A stretch of 64,000 bases of DNA, taken from assembly GCF_003626645.1 (NCBI RefSeq), contig NZ_RBAM01000019.1, positions 19,245 through 83,244 of the forward strand, in the 5' to 3' direction. The DNA comes from Streptomyces klenkii. GTDB lineage: Bacteria; Actinomycetota; Actinomycetes; Streptomycetales; Streptomycetaceae. Below the pieces are notes generated by a model, which worked only from the letters and a program-made list of their open reading frames with translations, was not told where the DNA came from and did not search any database. Shown here piece after piece: positions 28,063 to 37,911 of this stretch; position 1 is the first letter of the stretch, and the number at the start of each line of letters is the position of its first letter. The translations under genes were made by a program, and so were the position numbers.

Positions 28063-28389
28063 ATGGCAGGCGGTGGTTTCTGCAAGCTGCCGGGCGGCAG
28101 CGTGGTGGTGGCCCTGTACCTTCCCGGGCCGCCCGGCGGGGGCGCGTCGCCCGGGGCCCGGGTGCGGGTGCTGGTGCACGCCGCGAACCGGGCGCGCGCG
28201 CTCACGCGCCTGCGGAACCTGGGCCTGCGGGCCGTCTATCTGCGCGGCAATACGGAACCCCCGACGCCGGACGAGATAACGGCGGTCCTCCACCACCCGG
28301 ACGGCCTGGTCTGGCGAGCGACCCCGGACGACGACACGGAGTCGTGGCACGGCATAAGGACCCTGCTCCGCAGGGCGCCGGCGGCGTAG
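28063..28389 (+). CDS. Conserved hypothetical protein
   Basis: A 108-residue protein starting MAGGGFCKLPGGSVVVALYL. A predicted alpha/beta pattern follows (VRVLVHAANRARALTRLRNLG, LRAVYLRGN, PDEITAVLHHPDGLVWR, ending SWHGIRTLLRR). The region suggests a small soluble fold rather than a membrane protein. It is convergent with pncA. I do not recognise a named domain. Confidence 0.6.
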   Translation: MAGGGFCKLPGGSVVVALYLPGPPGGGASPGARVRVLVHAANRARALTRLRNLGLRAVYLRGNTEPPTPDEITAVLHHPDGLVWRATPDDDTESWHGIRTLLRRAPAA

Positions 28390-28428
28390 GCGTTTGCCTG
28401 CGGTGCCGGGCCGGGCCCGGCCGTCACG

Positions 28429-29022
28429 TCACCCCGTCGCAACCACCGGCTTGCCGGAGAGCTCGACGCCCGCGTCCCGGAGCTCCCCGAGCGCCCTCTC
28501 CGTCGTGTGCGGAGCGACCCCCGCCGTGAGGTCGAGCAGCACCAGGGTCGAAAAACCTTCCCGCACCGCGTCCAGCGCGGTGGCGCGGACGCAGTGGTCC
28601 GTCGCGATCCCGACGACGTCGACCTCCGTCACCCCCCGCTCCCGCAGCCAGTCCGCCAGGGACACCCCGTTCTCGTCGGTGCCCTCGAACCCGCTGTACG
28701 CGGCCGCGTACGCCCCCTTGTCGAAGACGGCGTCTATCGCCCCGGAGGCGATGACCGGGGCGAAGTTCGGGTGGAACCCGGACCCCTCCGTGCCGGCGAC
28801 GCAGTGCGGCGGCCACGTCGTCTCGTAGTCCGGGTCGGCGGAGAAGTGCGCGCCGGGGTCTATGTGGTGGTCGCGCGTGGCGACGATGTGCCGGTACCCG
28901 GCGGTGGCCTCGCCGACGAGGTCGGTGATGGCCGCGGCCACGTCCGCCCCGCCCGCGACCGCGAGGCTGCCGCCCTCGCAGAAGTCGTTCTGCACGTCGA
29001 CGATGATGAGTGCACGCTGCAT
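28429..29022 (-). CDS. pncA: Nicotinamidase
   Basis: A 197-residue isochorismatase-fold amidase that hydrolyses nicotinamide to nicotinate for NAD salvage. The catalytic triad is visible as IIVDVQNDF (Asp9), FDKGAYAAAYSGF (Lys102) and IATDHCVRATAL (Cys144). Metal ligands are in DHHIDPGAHF (~51-60). The ATG at 29022 is chosen because the family starts there. It is followed upstream on the same strand by pncB, with a 177-bp gap, and the two form a salvage pair: nicotinamide to nicotinate to NaMN. Confidence 0.93.
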   Translation of the reverse strand: MQRALIIVDVQNDFCEGGSLAVAGGADVAAAITDLVGEATAGYRHIVATRDHHIDPGAHFSADPDYETTWPPHCVAGTEGSGFHPNFAPVIASGAIDAVFDKGAYAAAYSGFEGTDENGVSLADWLRERGVTEVDVVGIATDHCVRATALDAVREGFSTLVLLDLTAGVAPHTTERALGELRDAGVELSGKPVVATG

Positions 29023-29199
29023 AGTGCGGATCCTTTGTGGAAGGGCCCTCGGCCGACAGTGCGGATCACGACTGTACGGATGTGCGGATCTGTACGGATC
29101 GCCTCTCTGTGACCGAGGGTAGTGACTTCCGTTGCGCAATGGGAGAGGGACCCGGAGCGGGGCGGGCCCGCTCCGGCGCGCGGGGCCGCGCGCGGAGCG

Positions 29200-30528
29200 T
29201 CAGAGGTACTCGGTGGGGAGTACCGGCTCACCGCGCGAGAGCTGGGTCGCGGAGAGCGGGAGCCCCGCCCGGGCCGCGGCGTGCCGGTCCCGGACGGCGT
29301 CCAGGGCCTCGCGGGCGACGACCTCGCCGCCGCGGACGAGCTCCACGATCAGCTGGTGGTCCGCGAGCTCCGCCGGGACCGGCCCGGTGCCGACGACCTC
29401 GGCCTCGGCCACCCCGTCCGCGTCCGGCCGGCGCGCGGCCCACTTGCGGCCGCCGATGGAGGTCTTGCCGCCCATGGACTTCTTGGCGACGGGCCGCAGC
29501 GGGGCGTCCGGGCCGGGCCCGTCCGCGCGGGCCACGAGCTTGTAGACCATCGAGCAGGTGGGGTGCCCGCTGCCGGTGACCAGCTGGGTGCCGACCCCGT
29601 ACGCGTCGACGGGGGCCGCGGCGAGCGAGGCGATGGCGTACTCGTCGAGGTCGCTGGTGACGACGATCCTCGTCTTGCCGGCGCCCAGGTCGTCCAGCTG
29701 CTGCCGCACCCGGTGGGCGAGCAGCAGCAGGTCGCCGGAGTCGATGCGGACGGCGCCGAGCTCCGGGCCCGCGATCTCCACGGCCGTCCTGACCGCCTCG
29801 GCGACGTCGTAGGTGTCGACGAGCAGGGTCGTGTTCCCGCCGAGCGAGTCGACCTGGGCGGTGAAGGCGTCGCGCTCGCTGTCGTGCAGCAGCGTGAAGG
29901 CGTGCGCACTGGTGCCGACGGTCGGGATGCTGTAGCGGAAACCGGCCGCGAGGTCGGAGGTGGAGGCGAAGCCGCCCACGTACGCGGCGCGGGCGGCGGC
30001 GACGGCCGCGAGCTCGTGGGTGCGCCGGGCGCCCATTTCGATCAGCGGGCGCCCGCCGGCGGCGACGGCCATCCGGGAGGCCGCGGCGGCGACGGCCGAG
30101 TCGTGGTTGAGGATCGACAGGATCACGGTCTCCAGCAGCACCGCCTCGGCGAAGGTGCCCTCGACGCGCAGGATGGGGGAGCCCGGGAAGTAGACCTCTC
30201 CCTCGGGGTAGCCCCAGATGTCGCCGCGGAAGCGGTAGTCCGCGAGCCAGGCGAGGGTCGGCTCGTCCACGATCTTCCGGCTCGCGAGGAAGTCCAGGAC
30301 GCCGCTGTCGAAGCGGAAGTTCTCCACGGCGTCCAGGACGCGGCCGGTGCCCGCGACGACGCCGTAGCGGCGCCCCTCGGGCAGCCGGCGGGTGAAGACC
30401 TCGAAGACCGAGCGGCGGTCGGCGGTGCCGGAGCGCAGCGCGGCTTGCAGCATCGTGAGTTCGTACCGGTCGGTGAAGAGGGCCGTCGACGGAACGTCCA
30501 CCGGCAGCCTCAAGTCCGCAGCGTTCAT
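29200..30528 (-). CDS. pncB: Nicotinate phosphoribosyltransferase
   Basis: A 442-residue enzyme joining nicotinate to PRPP to form nicotinate mononucleotide. Signatures: TALFTDRYELTMLQAAL near the N-terminus, EMGARRTHE with the FASTSDLAAG loop, GTSAHAF with the active-site His, and RIDSGDL. Length is normal. The ATG at 30528 is favoured, with another start seven codons upstream. It is divergent from clpS. It probably works with pncA, whose product is its substrate. Confidence 0.94.
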   Translation of the reverse strand: MNAADLRLPVDVPSTALFTDRYELTMLQAALRSGTADRRSVFEVFTRRLPEGRRYGVVAGTGRVLDAVENFRFDSGVLDFLASRKIVDEPTLAWLADYRFRGDIWGYPEGEVYFPGSPILRVEGTFAEAVLLETVILSILNHDSAVAAAASRMAVAAGGRPLIEMGARRTHELAAVAAARAAYVGGFASTSDLAAGFRYSIPTVGTSAHAFTLLHDSERDAFTAQVDSLGGNTTLLVDTYDVAEAVRTAVEIAGPELGAVRIDSGDLLLLAHRVRQQLDDLGAGKTRIVVTSDLDEYAIASLAAAPVDAYGVGTQLVTGSGHPTCSMVYKLVARADGPGPDAPLRPVAKKSMGGKTSIGGRKWAARRPDADGVAEAEVVGTGPVPAELADHQLIVELVRGGEVVAREALDAVRDRHAAARAGLPLSATQLSRGEPVLPTEYL

Positions 30529-30661
30529 GGACACAGATGCTACCCCCAATACTCGTCACTCTGACGATTTCTATGCCGTGACCCCGGGCACCCGGCCGAC
30601 GCGCGGCCCTGGCGGCACCCCCTTTGTGCATCGCAGGCCCCCGGGTGGCAGCATGGGAAGG

Positions 30662-30964
30662 GTGAGTGTTGCACCGGTCGAGATCGAACGCCCCGAGTCG
30701 AGCGAAGCCCCGTACGCGGTGGCCGAGCCCGACGTCCCCTGGGTCACGCTGGTCCACAACGACCCCATCAACCTCATGAGTTATGTGACGTATGTCTTCC
30801 AGGCGTACTTCGGCTACTCCAAGGACAAGGCCCACAAGCTGATGCTCGACGTCCACCACAAGGGGCGCGCCACCGTCTCCAGCGGCAGCCGCGAGGAGAT
30901 GGAGCGCGACGTGCAGGCGATGCACGGCTACGGGCTGTGGGCGACGCTGTCGCAGGACCGTTGA
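30662..30964 (+). CDS. clpS: ATP-dependent Clp protease adaptor ClpS
   Basis: About 100 residues. The N-terminal tail (VSVAPVEIERPE) leads into the ClpS core with VTLVHNDPINLMSYVTYVF (N-degron pocket) and DVHHKGRATVSSG. The end is MHGYGLWATLSQDR. ClpS delivers N-end-rule substrates to ClpCP. The GTG at 30662 matches family starts; an in-frame ATG at 30653 is an alternative, and the ribosome-binding site is poorly placed for both. The next gene overlaps by one base (TGATG). Confidence 0.93.
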   Translation: MSVAPVEIERPESSEAPYAVAEPDVPWVTLVHNDPINLMSYVTYVFQAYFGYSKDKAHKLMLDVHHKGRATVSSGSREEMERDVQAMHGYGLWATLSQDR

Positions 30965-31566
30965 TGGCCGGCCACTTCGAGCCGCTGTCCGGCGGCGGGG
31001 CCGCCGCGGCCCTGGACGAGGTCGAGGTCTCCATCCTGCGCAGCCTGACCGTCCAGCTCCTGGAGCTGATCGGCCCGGGCGACGCCGCGGGCACCGACGG
31101 CGCCGATCCGCTCGCGCGCCTCTTCGCCGAGGGCCCCAGCGAGCCGCCGTCCGACCCGGCGCTCGCCCGGCTCTTCCCCGACGCCTACGGCGACCCGGAC
31201 GCCGCGCAGGACCCGCAGGAGCGTGCGTACGCCGCGGAATTCCGCCGCTACACCGAGAACGACCTGCGCGACCGCAAGCGCGAGGACGCCCTCGCGGTGG
31301 TCCGCTCGCTCGACGCCCTCGTGATGGCCGGAGACCCCGGGGACGGCGTCGCCGTCCTGCGCCTCACGCCCGAGGACTGCCGCCGCTGGCTGGGCACGCT
31401 CAACGACCTCCGGCTGACCATCGGGGCGCGGCTGGAAATCACCCATGAGGACGACGGCGAGGCGCTCCTCCGGCTGCCGGACGACGATCCGCGCAAGCCG
31501 ATGGTGATGGCCCATCTGTGGCTCGGCGGACTACAGGAAACGCTGGTAGATGCACTGATGGGATGA
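30964..31566 (+). CDS. DUF2017 family protein
   Basis: A 200-residue protein of the DUF2017 family that follows clpS in many actinobacteria. It has the conserved start region EVSILRSLTVQLLELI, an acidic Asp/Pro-rich linker, FRRYTENDLRDRKREDAL, and a helical C-terminus ending ETLVDALMG. Start and clpS stop overlap (TGATG), so expression is coupled. A role with the Clp system is inferred from this pairing only. Confidence 0.88.
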   Translation: MAGHFEPLSGGGAAAALDEVEVSILRSLTVQLLELIGPGDAAGTDGADPLARLFAEGPSEPPSDPALARLFPDAYGDPDAAQDPQERAYAAEFRRYTENDLRDRKREDALAVVRSLDALVMAGDPGDGVAVLRLTPEDCRRWLGTLNDLRLTIGARLEITHEDDGEALLRLPDDDPRKPMVMAHLWLGGLQETLVDALMG

Positions 31567-31884
31567 TCGATCAAAAGCATCCGGACGTCCGCTCAGGGAA
31601 CAATCAAGTCCGGATAACGATCGGATCACCGTAACGGTGCCTATTACCCCTGCTTTCCCTTATTGTCCGCATTTCTTTGTGGTGTGCGTCACGAACGCAT
31701 GATCGTTCTTCGGACGATCTACCGGCCACTCGTGATACATCTTGCCGACCTGCCTCCGTGACGCCACCCATGTTCACGGCGGGAGCGCTGAGCCGGCCGA
31801 CCGTCGGCATTCGCAGGACTCCATCCGGGGGGATCGGAACCCGATCCGGAGCAACCGGATCGGTATGGAGAAAGGCGCACCACC
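31567..31884. other. Intergenic region before amino-acid permease
   Basis: 318 bp between DUF2017 and the permease. The sequence is noticeably more AT-rich than its surroundings (31590-31760), consistent with a promoter region. The GAGAAAGG box lies before the permease ATG. No open frame with coding character and no long hairpin was seen. Confidence 0.5.
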
Positions 31885-33363
31885 ATGACCTCTGAGCAGG
31901 TCGCGGCCCGTACCGCGAACGCAGTCGCGGAACCGGGTCACAAGGGAAGCGGCAAGGCAGCTTCCGAGGGTTACGAGCGGGGACTCGGTAACCGCCAGAT
32001 TCAGATGATCGCCATTGGTGGCGCCATCGGCACCGGCCTCTTCCTCGGCGCGGGGAAGGCCATTTCCAAGGCCGGGCCCAGCCTGATCCTGGCTTATGCC
32101 ATAGCCGGTCTGGTCATCTTCTTCATCATGCGAGCGCTCGGTGAGCTGCTCATGTACCGCCCGGTGTCGGGCTCCTTCTCGGACTACGCCCGGGAGTTCC
32201 TCGGCCCCTTCTGGGGCTATGTGACCGGATGGACGTACTGGCTCTTCTGGGTCGTCACCGGAATCGTCGAGGTGACCGCCGCGGCCTCCTATGTGCAGTA
32301 CTGGAACCATTCCATTCCGCAATGGGTCTCCGCGCTGGTCTTCACCGTCATCCTCTACTTCGCCAACCTGATCTCCGTGAAGCTCTTCGGTGAGCTGGAG
32401 TTCTGGTTCTCCATGGTCAAGGTCACCGCCATCATCGGCATGATCCTGATCGGTGTCGGCGTGCTGACCATCGGCTTCTCCGACGCCGGTGACACCGCCA
32501 CCGTCACCAACCTCTGGAACGACGGCGGCTTCTTCCCGCACGGCATCGGCAACACCCTGATGACCCTGCAGATCGTGATGTTCGCCTTCCTCGCCGTCGA
32601 GCTCGTCGGCGTCACCGCGGGCGAGGCCAAGGACCCGGAGAAGACGCTCCCCAAGGCGATCAACACCGTGCCGTGGCGCATCGCGGTCTTCTACATCGGC
32701 GCGCTGATCATCATCCTGGCCGTCGTCCCGTGGGGCGAGTTCATGCCGGGCGTGAGCCCGTTCGTGGCCGCCTTCCAGAAGATCGGCCTGCCGGCCGGTG
32801 CGGGCATCGTCAACTTCGTCGTCCTCACGGCGGCGCTGTCGTCCTGCAACTCGGGCATGTACTCCACCGGCCGCATGCTGCGCGACCTGTCGCTCAACGG
32901 CCAGGGCCCGAAGTTCTTCGGCGAGCTGACTAAGCGCGGCCTGCCGCTGCGCGGCACCACCTTCTCCGCCGCGCTGATGCTCGTCGGCGTCTGGATCAAC
33001 TACCAGTGGCCGGGCAAGGCGTTCGACTACGTCGTCTCCTTCGCGACCATCTCCGGCATGTGGGCGTGGATCGTGATCCTCGTCGCCCAGCTGCGCTACC
33101 GCCGCAAGGCGAACCGCGGCGAGCTCCCGCAGTCCGCGTTCCGTGCCCCCGGCGCCCCGTGGACCAGCCTCTTCGCGCTCGCCTTCATCTTCATGGTGAT
33201 CGTGATGATGGGCATCGACGCGGACGCGCGGGTCTCGCTGTACTGCGCCCCGGTCTGGGCCGCGATCATGTGGGTGTCCTACCGCGTCCTCAAGGCCCGC
33301 AACCCGCAGGCCTTCGAGCGCAAGGACTACACGCAGGCCGTCGAGGTCGACCAGGCCGCGTAG
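31885..33363 (+). CDS. Amino-acid permease (APC family, AnsP/CycA-like)
   Basis: A 492-residue permease with twelve hydrophobic segments. Family signatures: RGLGNRQIQMIAIGGAIGTG at residues ~32-51, GPSLILAYAIAGLVIFFIMR, ELLMYRPVSGSFSDYA, AFLAVELVGVTAGEAKDPEK and ALSSCNSGMYSTGRML. Subfamily members import amino acids such as asparagine, proline, serine or GABA by proton symport; the specific substrate is not readable. Transcription ends at a perfect 15-bp hairpin. Confidence 0.93.
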   Translation: MTSEQVAARTANAVAEPGHKGSGKAASEGYERGLGNRQIQMIAIGGAIGTGLFLGAGKAISKAGPSLILAYAIAGLVIFFIMRALGELLMYRPVSGSFSDYAREFLGPFWGYVTGWTYWLFWVVTGIVEVTAAASYVQYWNHSIPQWVSALVFTVILYFANLISVKLFGELEFWFSMVKVTAIIGMILIGVGVLTIGFSDAGDTATVTNLWNDGGFFPHGIGNTLMTLQIVMFAFLAVELVGVTAGEAKDPEKTLPKAINTVPWRIAVFYIGALIIILAVVPWGEFMPGVSPFVAAFQKIGLPAGAGIVNFVVLTAALSSCNSGMYSTGRMLRDLSLNGQGPKFFGELTKRGLPLRGTTFSAALMLVGVWINYQWPGKAFDYVVSFATISGMWAWIVILVAQLRYRRKANRGELPQSAFRAPGAPWTSLFALAFIFMVIVMMGIDADARVSLYCAPVWAAIMWVSYRVLKARNPQAFERKDYTQAVEVDQAA

Positions 33364-33398
33364 GCCCGGCCGCGGGCCGCGCCGGCCGTCCGGCATCC

Positions 33399-33435
33399 GG
33401 GCCCGCCCGTACCACTCCTCGGTACGGGCGGGCCC
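33399..33435 (+). terminator. Terminator after amino-acid permease
   Basis: Perfect 15-bp arms GGGCCCGCCCGTACC and GGTACGGGCGGGCCC with a 7-base loop. Confidence 0.8.
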
Positions 33436-33467
33436 TTCGCCTTGTCCGCGTGCCTATCCTGGGCCGC

Positions 33468-33890
33468 ATGCTGACCATCACGCAGGACCTGTACGACCGG
33501 ATCGTCGCGCACGCCCGCGCGGACCACCCCGACGAGGCCTGCGGCGTGGTCGCCGGACCGGCCGGCAGCGACCGCCCCGAGCGGTTCGTCCCCATGCTCA
33601 ACGCCGCCCGGTCTCCCACGTTCTACGAGTTCGACTCCACGGACCTGCTGAAGCTCTACCGCGAGATGGACGACCGCGACGAGGAGCCCGTCGTCATCTA
33701 CCACTCGCACACCGCCACCGAGGCCTACCCGTCCCGCACGGACCTCACGTACGCAGGCGAGCCCGGCGCCCACTACGTGCTGGTGTCCACGGCCGACACC
33801 GACGGCGAGGGGCCGTTCCAGTTCCGCTCGTTCCGCATAGTGGACGGCCAGGTGACCGAAGAGGACGTCACCGTAGTGCCTGCCTACTGA
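33468..33890 (+). CDS. JAMM/MPN+ metalloprotease, Mec-like
   Basis: A 140-residue JAB1/MPN+ protein. The JAMM motif is intact: Glu23 in PDEACG, then HSHTATEAYPSRTD with His79, His81, Ser89 and Asp92. In M. tuberculosis, Mec removes cysteine from CysO-cysteine. Its order here, Mec-CysO-CysM, is the same, so it likely releases cysteine from the sulfur carrier and may also trim the carrier's C-terminus (see the CysO entry). There is no clear ribosome-binding site at the ATG. Confidence 0.92.
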   Translation: MLTITQDLYDRIVAHARADHPDEACGVVAGPAGSDRPERFVPMLNAARSPTFYEFDSTDLLKLYREMDDRDEEPVVIYHSHTATEAYPSRTDLTYAGEPGAHYVLVSTADTDGEGPFQFRSFRIVDGQVTEEDVTVVPAY

Positions 33891-34010
33891 GCAGCGACCC
33901 ACCGGCGGGCCGCCACTGTCCGCATGCCGGTACGAACCTCCGGCGGCCGCACACGGAATCGATACGATCGCCCCAGGTGTCCCACCCGTACGCCGACAGG
34001 AGCCCGCATC

Positions 34011-34292
34011 ATGGCCATCGAGGTCCGCATTCCGACCATCCTCCGCACCTACACCGACCAGAAGAAGGCCGTCGAAGGCAGCGGAGCCACCATCGACGAA
34101 CTCTTCAAGGACCTCGACGCCCGGCACGCGGGCATCCGCGAGCGCCTGGTCGACGAGTCCGGCGAGCTGCGCCGCTTCGTGAACGTCTACCTCAACGACG
34201 AGGACGTCCGCTTCCTCGGCGGCATCGCCACCGAGCTCACCGACGGCGACAGCGTCACCATCCTCCCGGCCGTCGCCGGCGGAATGAGCTGA
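34011..34292 (+). CDS. cysO: Ubiquitin-like sulfur carrier protein (CysO-type)
   Basis: A 93-residue MoaD/ThiS-fold protein: AIEVRIPTILRTYTDQKKAV, FVNVYLNDEDVRFLGG, and DGDSVTILPAVAGGMS at the end. CysO carries sulfur as a C-terminal Gly-Gly thiocarboxylate used by CysM for cysteine synthesis. Here two extra residues (Met-Ser) follow Gly-Gly, so cleavage is needed before activation. The neighbouring JAMM protease is the obvious candidate. The ATG has an ACAGGAG box upstream. cysM begins 12 bases after the stop. Confidence 0.92.
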   Translation: MAIEVRIPTILRTYTDQKKAVEGSGATIDELFKDLDARHAGIRERLVDESGELRRFVNVYLNDEDVRFLGGIATELTDGDSVTILPAVAGGMS

Positions 34293-34303
34293 GCGGCCCG
34301 CGC

Positions 34304-35254
34304 ATGCGCTACGACAGCCACCTGGCCTCGGTCGGCAACACCCCGCTGGTGCGGCTGCCCAGGCTCTCCCCGTCCGGGTCGGTCCGGATCTGGGCCAAGC
34401 TGGAGGACCGCAACCCCACCGGCTCGGTCAAGGACCGCCCCGCCCTGCACATGATCGAGCAGGCGGAGCGGGCCGGGCGGCTGACCCCGGGCTGCACCAT
34501 CCTGGAGCCCACCTCCGGCAACACCGGCATCTCGCTCGCCATGGCCGCCCGCCTCAAGGGCTACCGCATCGTGTGCGTCATGCCCGAGAACACCAGCGAG
34601 GAACGGCGGCAGCTGCTCGCCATGTGGGGCGCGGAGATCATCTCCTCGCCCGCGGCGGGCGGCTCCAACACCGCCGTCCGCGTCGCCAAGGAGCTCGCCG
34701 CCGAGCACACCGACTGGGTGATGCTCTACCAGTACGGCAACCCCGACAACGCCGGCGCGCACTACGCCACCACCGGCCCGGAGATCCTCGCCGACCTCCC
34801 CGAGATCACCCACTTCGTCGCCGGGCTCGGCACCACCGGCACCCTCATGGGCGCCGGCCGCTACCTGCGCGAGCACAAGCCCGGCGTGAGCATCGTCGCC
34901 GCCGAACCGCGCTACGACGACCTCGTCTACGGCCTGCGCAACCTCGACGAGGGCTTCGTCCCCGAGCTCTACGACCCCTCCGTCCTCACCACCCGCTTCT
35001 CGGTCGGCTCGGAGGACGCGGTGCGCCGCACCCGCGAGCTGCTCAGCGAGGAGGGCATCTTCGCGGGCGTCTCCACCGGCGCCGTCCTGCACGCCGCCCT
35101 GGGCGTGGCCCGCAAGGCCGAACGGGCGGGGGAGAGCGCCGACATCGCGTTCATCGTGGCGGACGGCGGCTGGAAATACCTCTCGACGGGCATCTACACG
35201 GCCCCCACGACGGAAGCGGCCGTGGAGGCGCTCCAGGGCCAGCTCTGGGCGTAG
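34304..35254 (+). CDS. cysM: Cysteine synthase, CysM type
   Basis: A 316-residue PLP enzyme. The PLP lysine is in PTGSVKDRPA (Lys43), the substrate loop is EPTSGNTGISLAMAA, and GLGTTGTLMGAGRYL binds phosphate. The C-terminus contains AFIVADGGWKYLSTGIY. The context with CysO and a Mec-like protease supports the O-phosphoserine/thiocarboxylate route rather than O-acetylserine plus sulfide. The CysM paralogue is favoured over CysK on this basis. It starts 12 bases after cysO, so one operon is likely. Confidence 0.94.
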   Translation: MRYDSHLASVGNTPLVRLPRLSPSGSVRIWAKLEDRNPTGSVKDRPALHMIEQAERAGRLTPGCTILEPTSGNTGISLAMAARLKGYRIVCVMPENTSEERRQLLAMWGAEIISSPAAGGSNTAVRVAKELAAEHTDWVMLYQYGNPDNAGAHYATTGPEILADLPEITHFVAGLGTTGTLMGAGRYLREHKPGVSIVAAEPRYDDLVYGLRNLDEGFVPELYDPSVLTTRFSVGSEDAVRRTRELLSEEGIFAGVSTGAVLHAALGVARKAERAGESADIAFIVADGGWKYLSTGIYTAPTTEAAVEALQGQLWA

Positions 35255-35493
35255 CACCGCCCGCGGGCCTCGTCGTACGCCGTCATCCGCCGCCGCACGC
35301 CGTCGCACGCACCGGTTCCGGGGGGTCGCGGGAGCCCCCCCCGGAACCGCCTGACGGGCGCGCGCCCAGAAGGGTCCGTACCGGTGACTTCAGCCACAAC
35401 CCCACCTCACGGAGGAGCGGGCGTCCCCTTCGCGCCTTACGCTCGACGGACCGCATGGCCCCCCGTCACGAGTCAACGGAGGTTCAGGCCCGC

Positions 35494-36246
35494 ATGAAGC
35501 TCACCGTCGTCGGATGCTCGGGGTCGTTCCCGTCCACGGAATCGGCCTGTTCGAGCTACCTCGTCGAGGCCGACGGCTTCCGGCTGCTCCTCGACATGGG
35601 CAACGGAGCCCTCGGCGAGCTGCAGCGCCACGTCGGTCTCTACGACCTCGACGCCATCCTGCTCTCGCACCTGCACCCCGACCACTGCATCGACATGTGC
35701 GGCTATTTCGTGGCCCGCTACTACCGGCACGAGGGCGGCCGGGCCGAGGCCATCCCCGTCTACGGCCCGCGCGACACCGAGCACCGGCTGGCCACCGCGT
35801 ACGGGGACGTGCCCGACGAGTCCTGCATGAGCGAGGTGTTCGACTTCCGCACCCTCGCCCCGGGCACCTTCTCCGTGGGCCCGCTGACCATCCGTACGGA
35901 CCGGGTGCGCCACCCCGTGGAGGCCTTCGCCTTCCGCGTCGAGCACGACGGCAGCGCCCTCGTCTACTCCGGCGACACGGGCCCCTGCGAGGAGCTGCAC
36001 GAGCTGGCCGCCGGCGCCGACCTGCTGCTCTGCGAGGCGTCGTTCACGCACGGCAAGGAGGACATCCCGGACCTCCACCTCAACGGCCGCGAGGCCGGGG
36101 AGCACGCCGCGCGGGCCGGCGCGGGCCGGCTGGTCCTCACCCACATCCCGCCGTGGACGGACCCGCTGACCAACCTCCGCGACGCGCGCGCCGTCTACGA
36201 CGGGCCGGTCGAACTCGCCAGGGCCGGCGCGGTATACGAGTTCTAA
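35494..36246 (+). CDS. Metallo-beta-lactamase-fold hydrolase
   Basis: A 250-residue MBL-fold protein with HxHxDH as SHLHPDHCID (~53-60 region), MKLTVVGCSGSFPS at the start, YSGDTGPCEEL, and a C-terminal VLTHIPPWTDP histidine. Two metal ions are expected. It resembles the RNase Z/arylsulfatase-like branch in length, and the substrate is unknown. The ATG follows an ACGGAGG box. It lies 239 bp after cysM, so it may not belong to the cysteine operon. Confidence 0.88.
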   Translation: MKLTVVGCSGSFPSTESACSSYLVEADGFRLLLDMGNGALGELQRHVGLYDLDAILLSHLHPDHCIDMCGYFVARYYRHEGGRAEAIPVYGPRDTEHRLATAYGDVPDESCMSEVFDFRTLAPGTFSVGPLTIRTDRVRHPVEAFAFRVEHDGSALVYSGDTGPCEELHELAAGADLLLCEASFTHGKEDIPDLHLNGREAGEHAARAGAGRLVLTHIPPWTDPLTNLRDARAVYDGPVELARAGAVYEF

Positions 36247-36282
36247 GCCTTTCCCGGCCCTGCATTCCCAGGCCGGAAAGCG

Positions 36283-36319
36283 AAATGCCCCCGGAATCCC
36301 ATGGATTCCGGGGGCATTT
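36283..36319. terminator. Perfect bidirectional terminator
   Basis: 17-bp perfect arms, AAATGCCCCCGGAATCC and GGATTCCGGGGGCATTT, with a 3-base loop (CAT). It lies between convergent genes, and the flanking A/T runs make it look intrinsic in both directions. Confidence 0.85.
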
Positions 36320-36336
36320 CCCTATTGCTTTTGAGG

Positions 36337-37704
<1,368 letters not shown>

Positions 37705-37754
37705 CGGATTCCTCCAGGTGAGGCGGGCGCTCGGGGGAAGGGGGGTGGCCCGCT

Positions 37755-37787
37755 TTTGGTCTACACCACTGAGTGGTTTAGACCATG
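37755..37787 (-). promoter_or_regulatory. Two DasR-like operators upstream of nagE2
   Basis: Two near-adjacent copies of the dre palindrome (consensus ACTGGTCTAGACCACT): TTTGGTCTACACCACT at 37755-37770 and AGTGGTTTAGACCATG at 37772-37787. They sit 50-83 bases before the start, as expected for DasR repression relieved by glucosamine-6-phosphate. Function is inferred from the match. Confidence 0.85.
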
Positions 37788-37850
37788 TTGTAGCACGTGA
37801 GTCCGGGATAAAGGAATCCGTGCTTCCCGGTGGCTCCGGACACAGCGGAA

Positions 37851-37877
37851 AGCCCCCGGCCGGTGACTCCGGGGGCT
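37851..37877 (-). terminator. Terminator after nagE1
   Basis: 9-bp arms AGCCCCCGG and CCGGGGGCT with a 9-base loop, downstream of nagE1 on the minus strand and upstream of the nagE2 promoter region. Confidence 0.6.
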
Positions 37878-37911
37878 CGTGACGGGGAGCGATTACCCCT
37901 TCACGTTGCAG

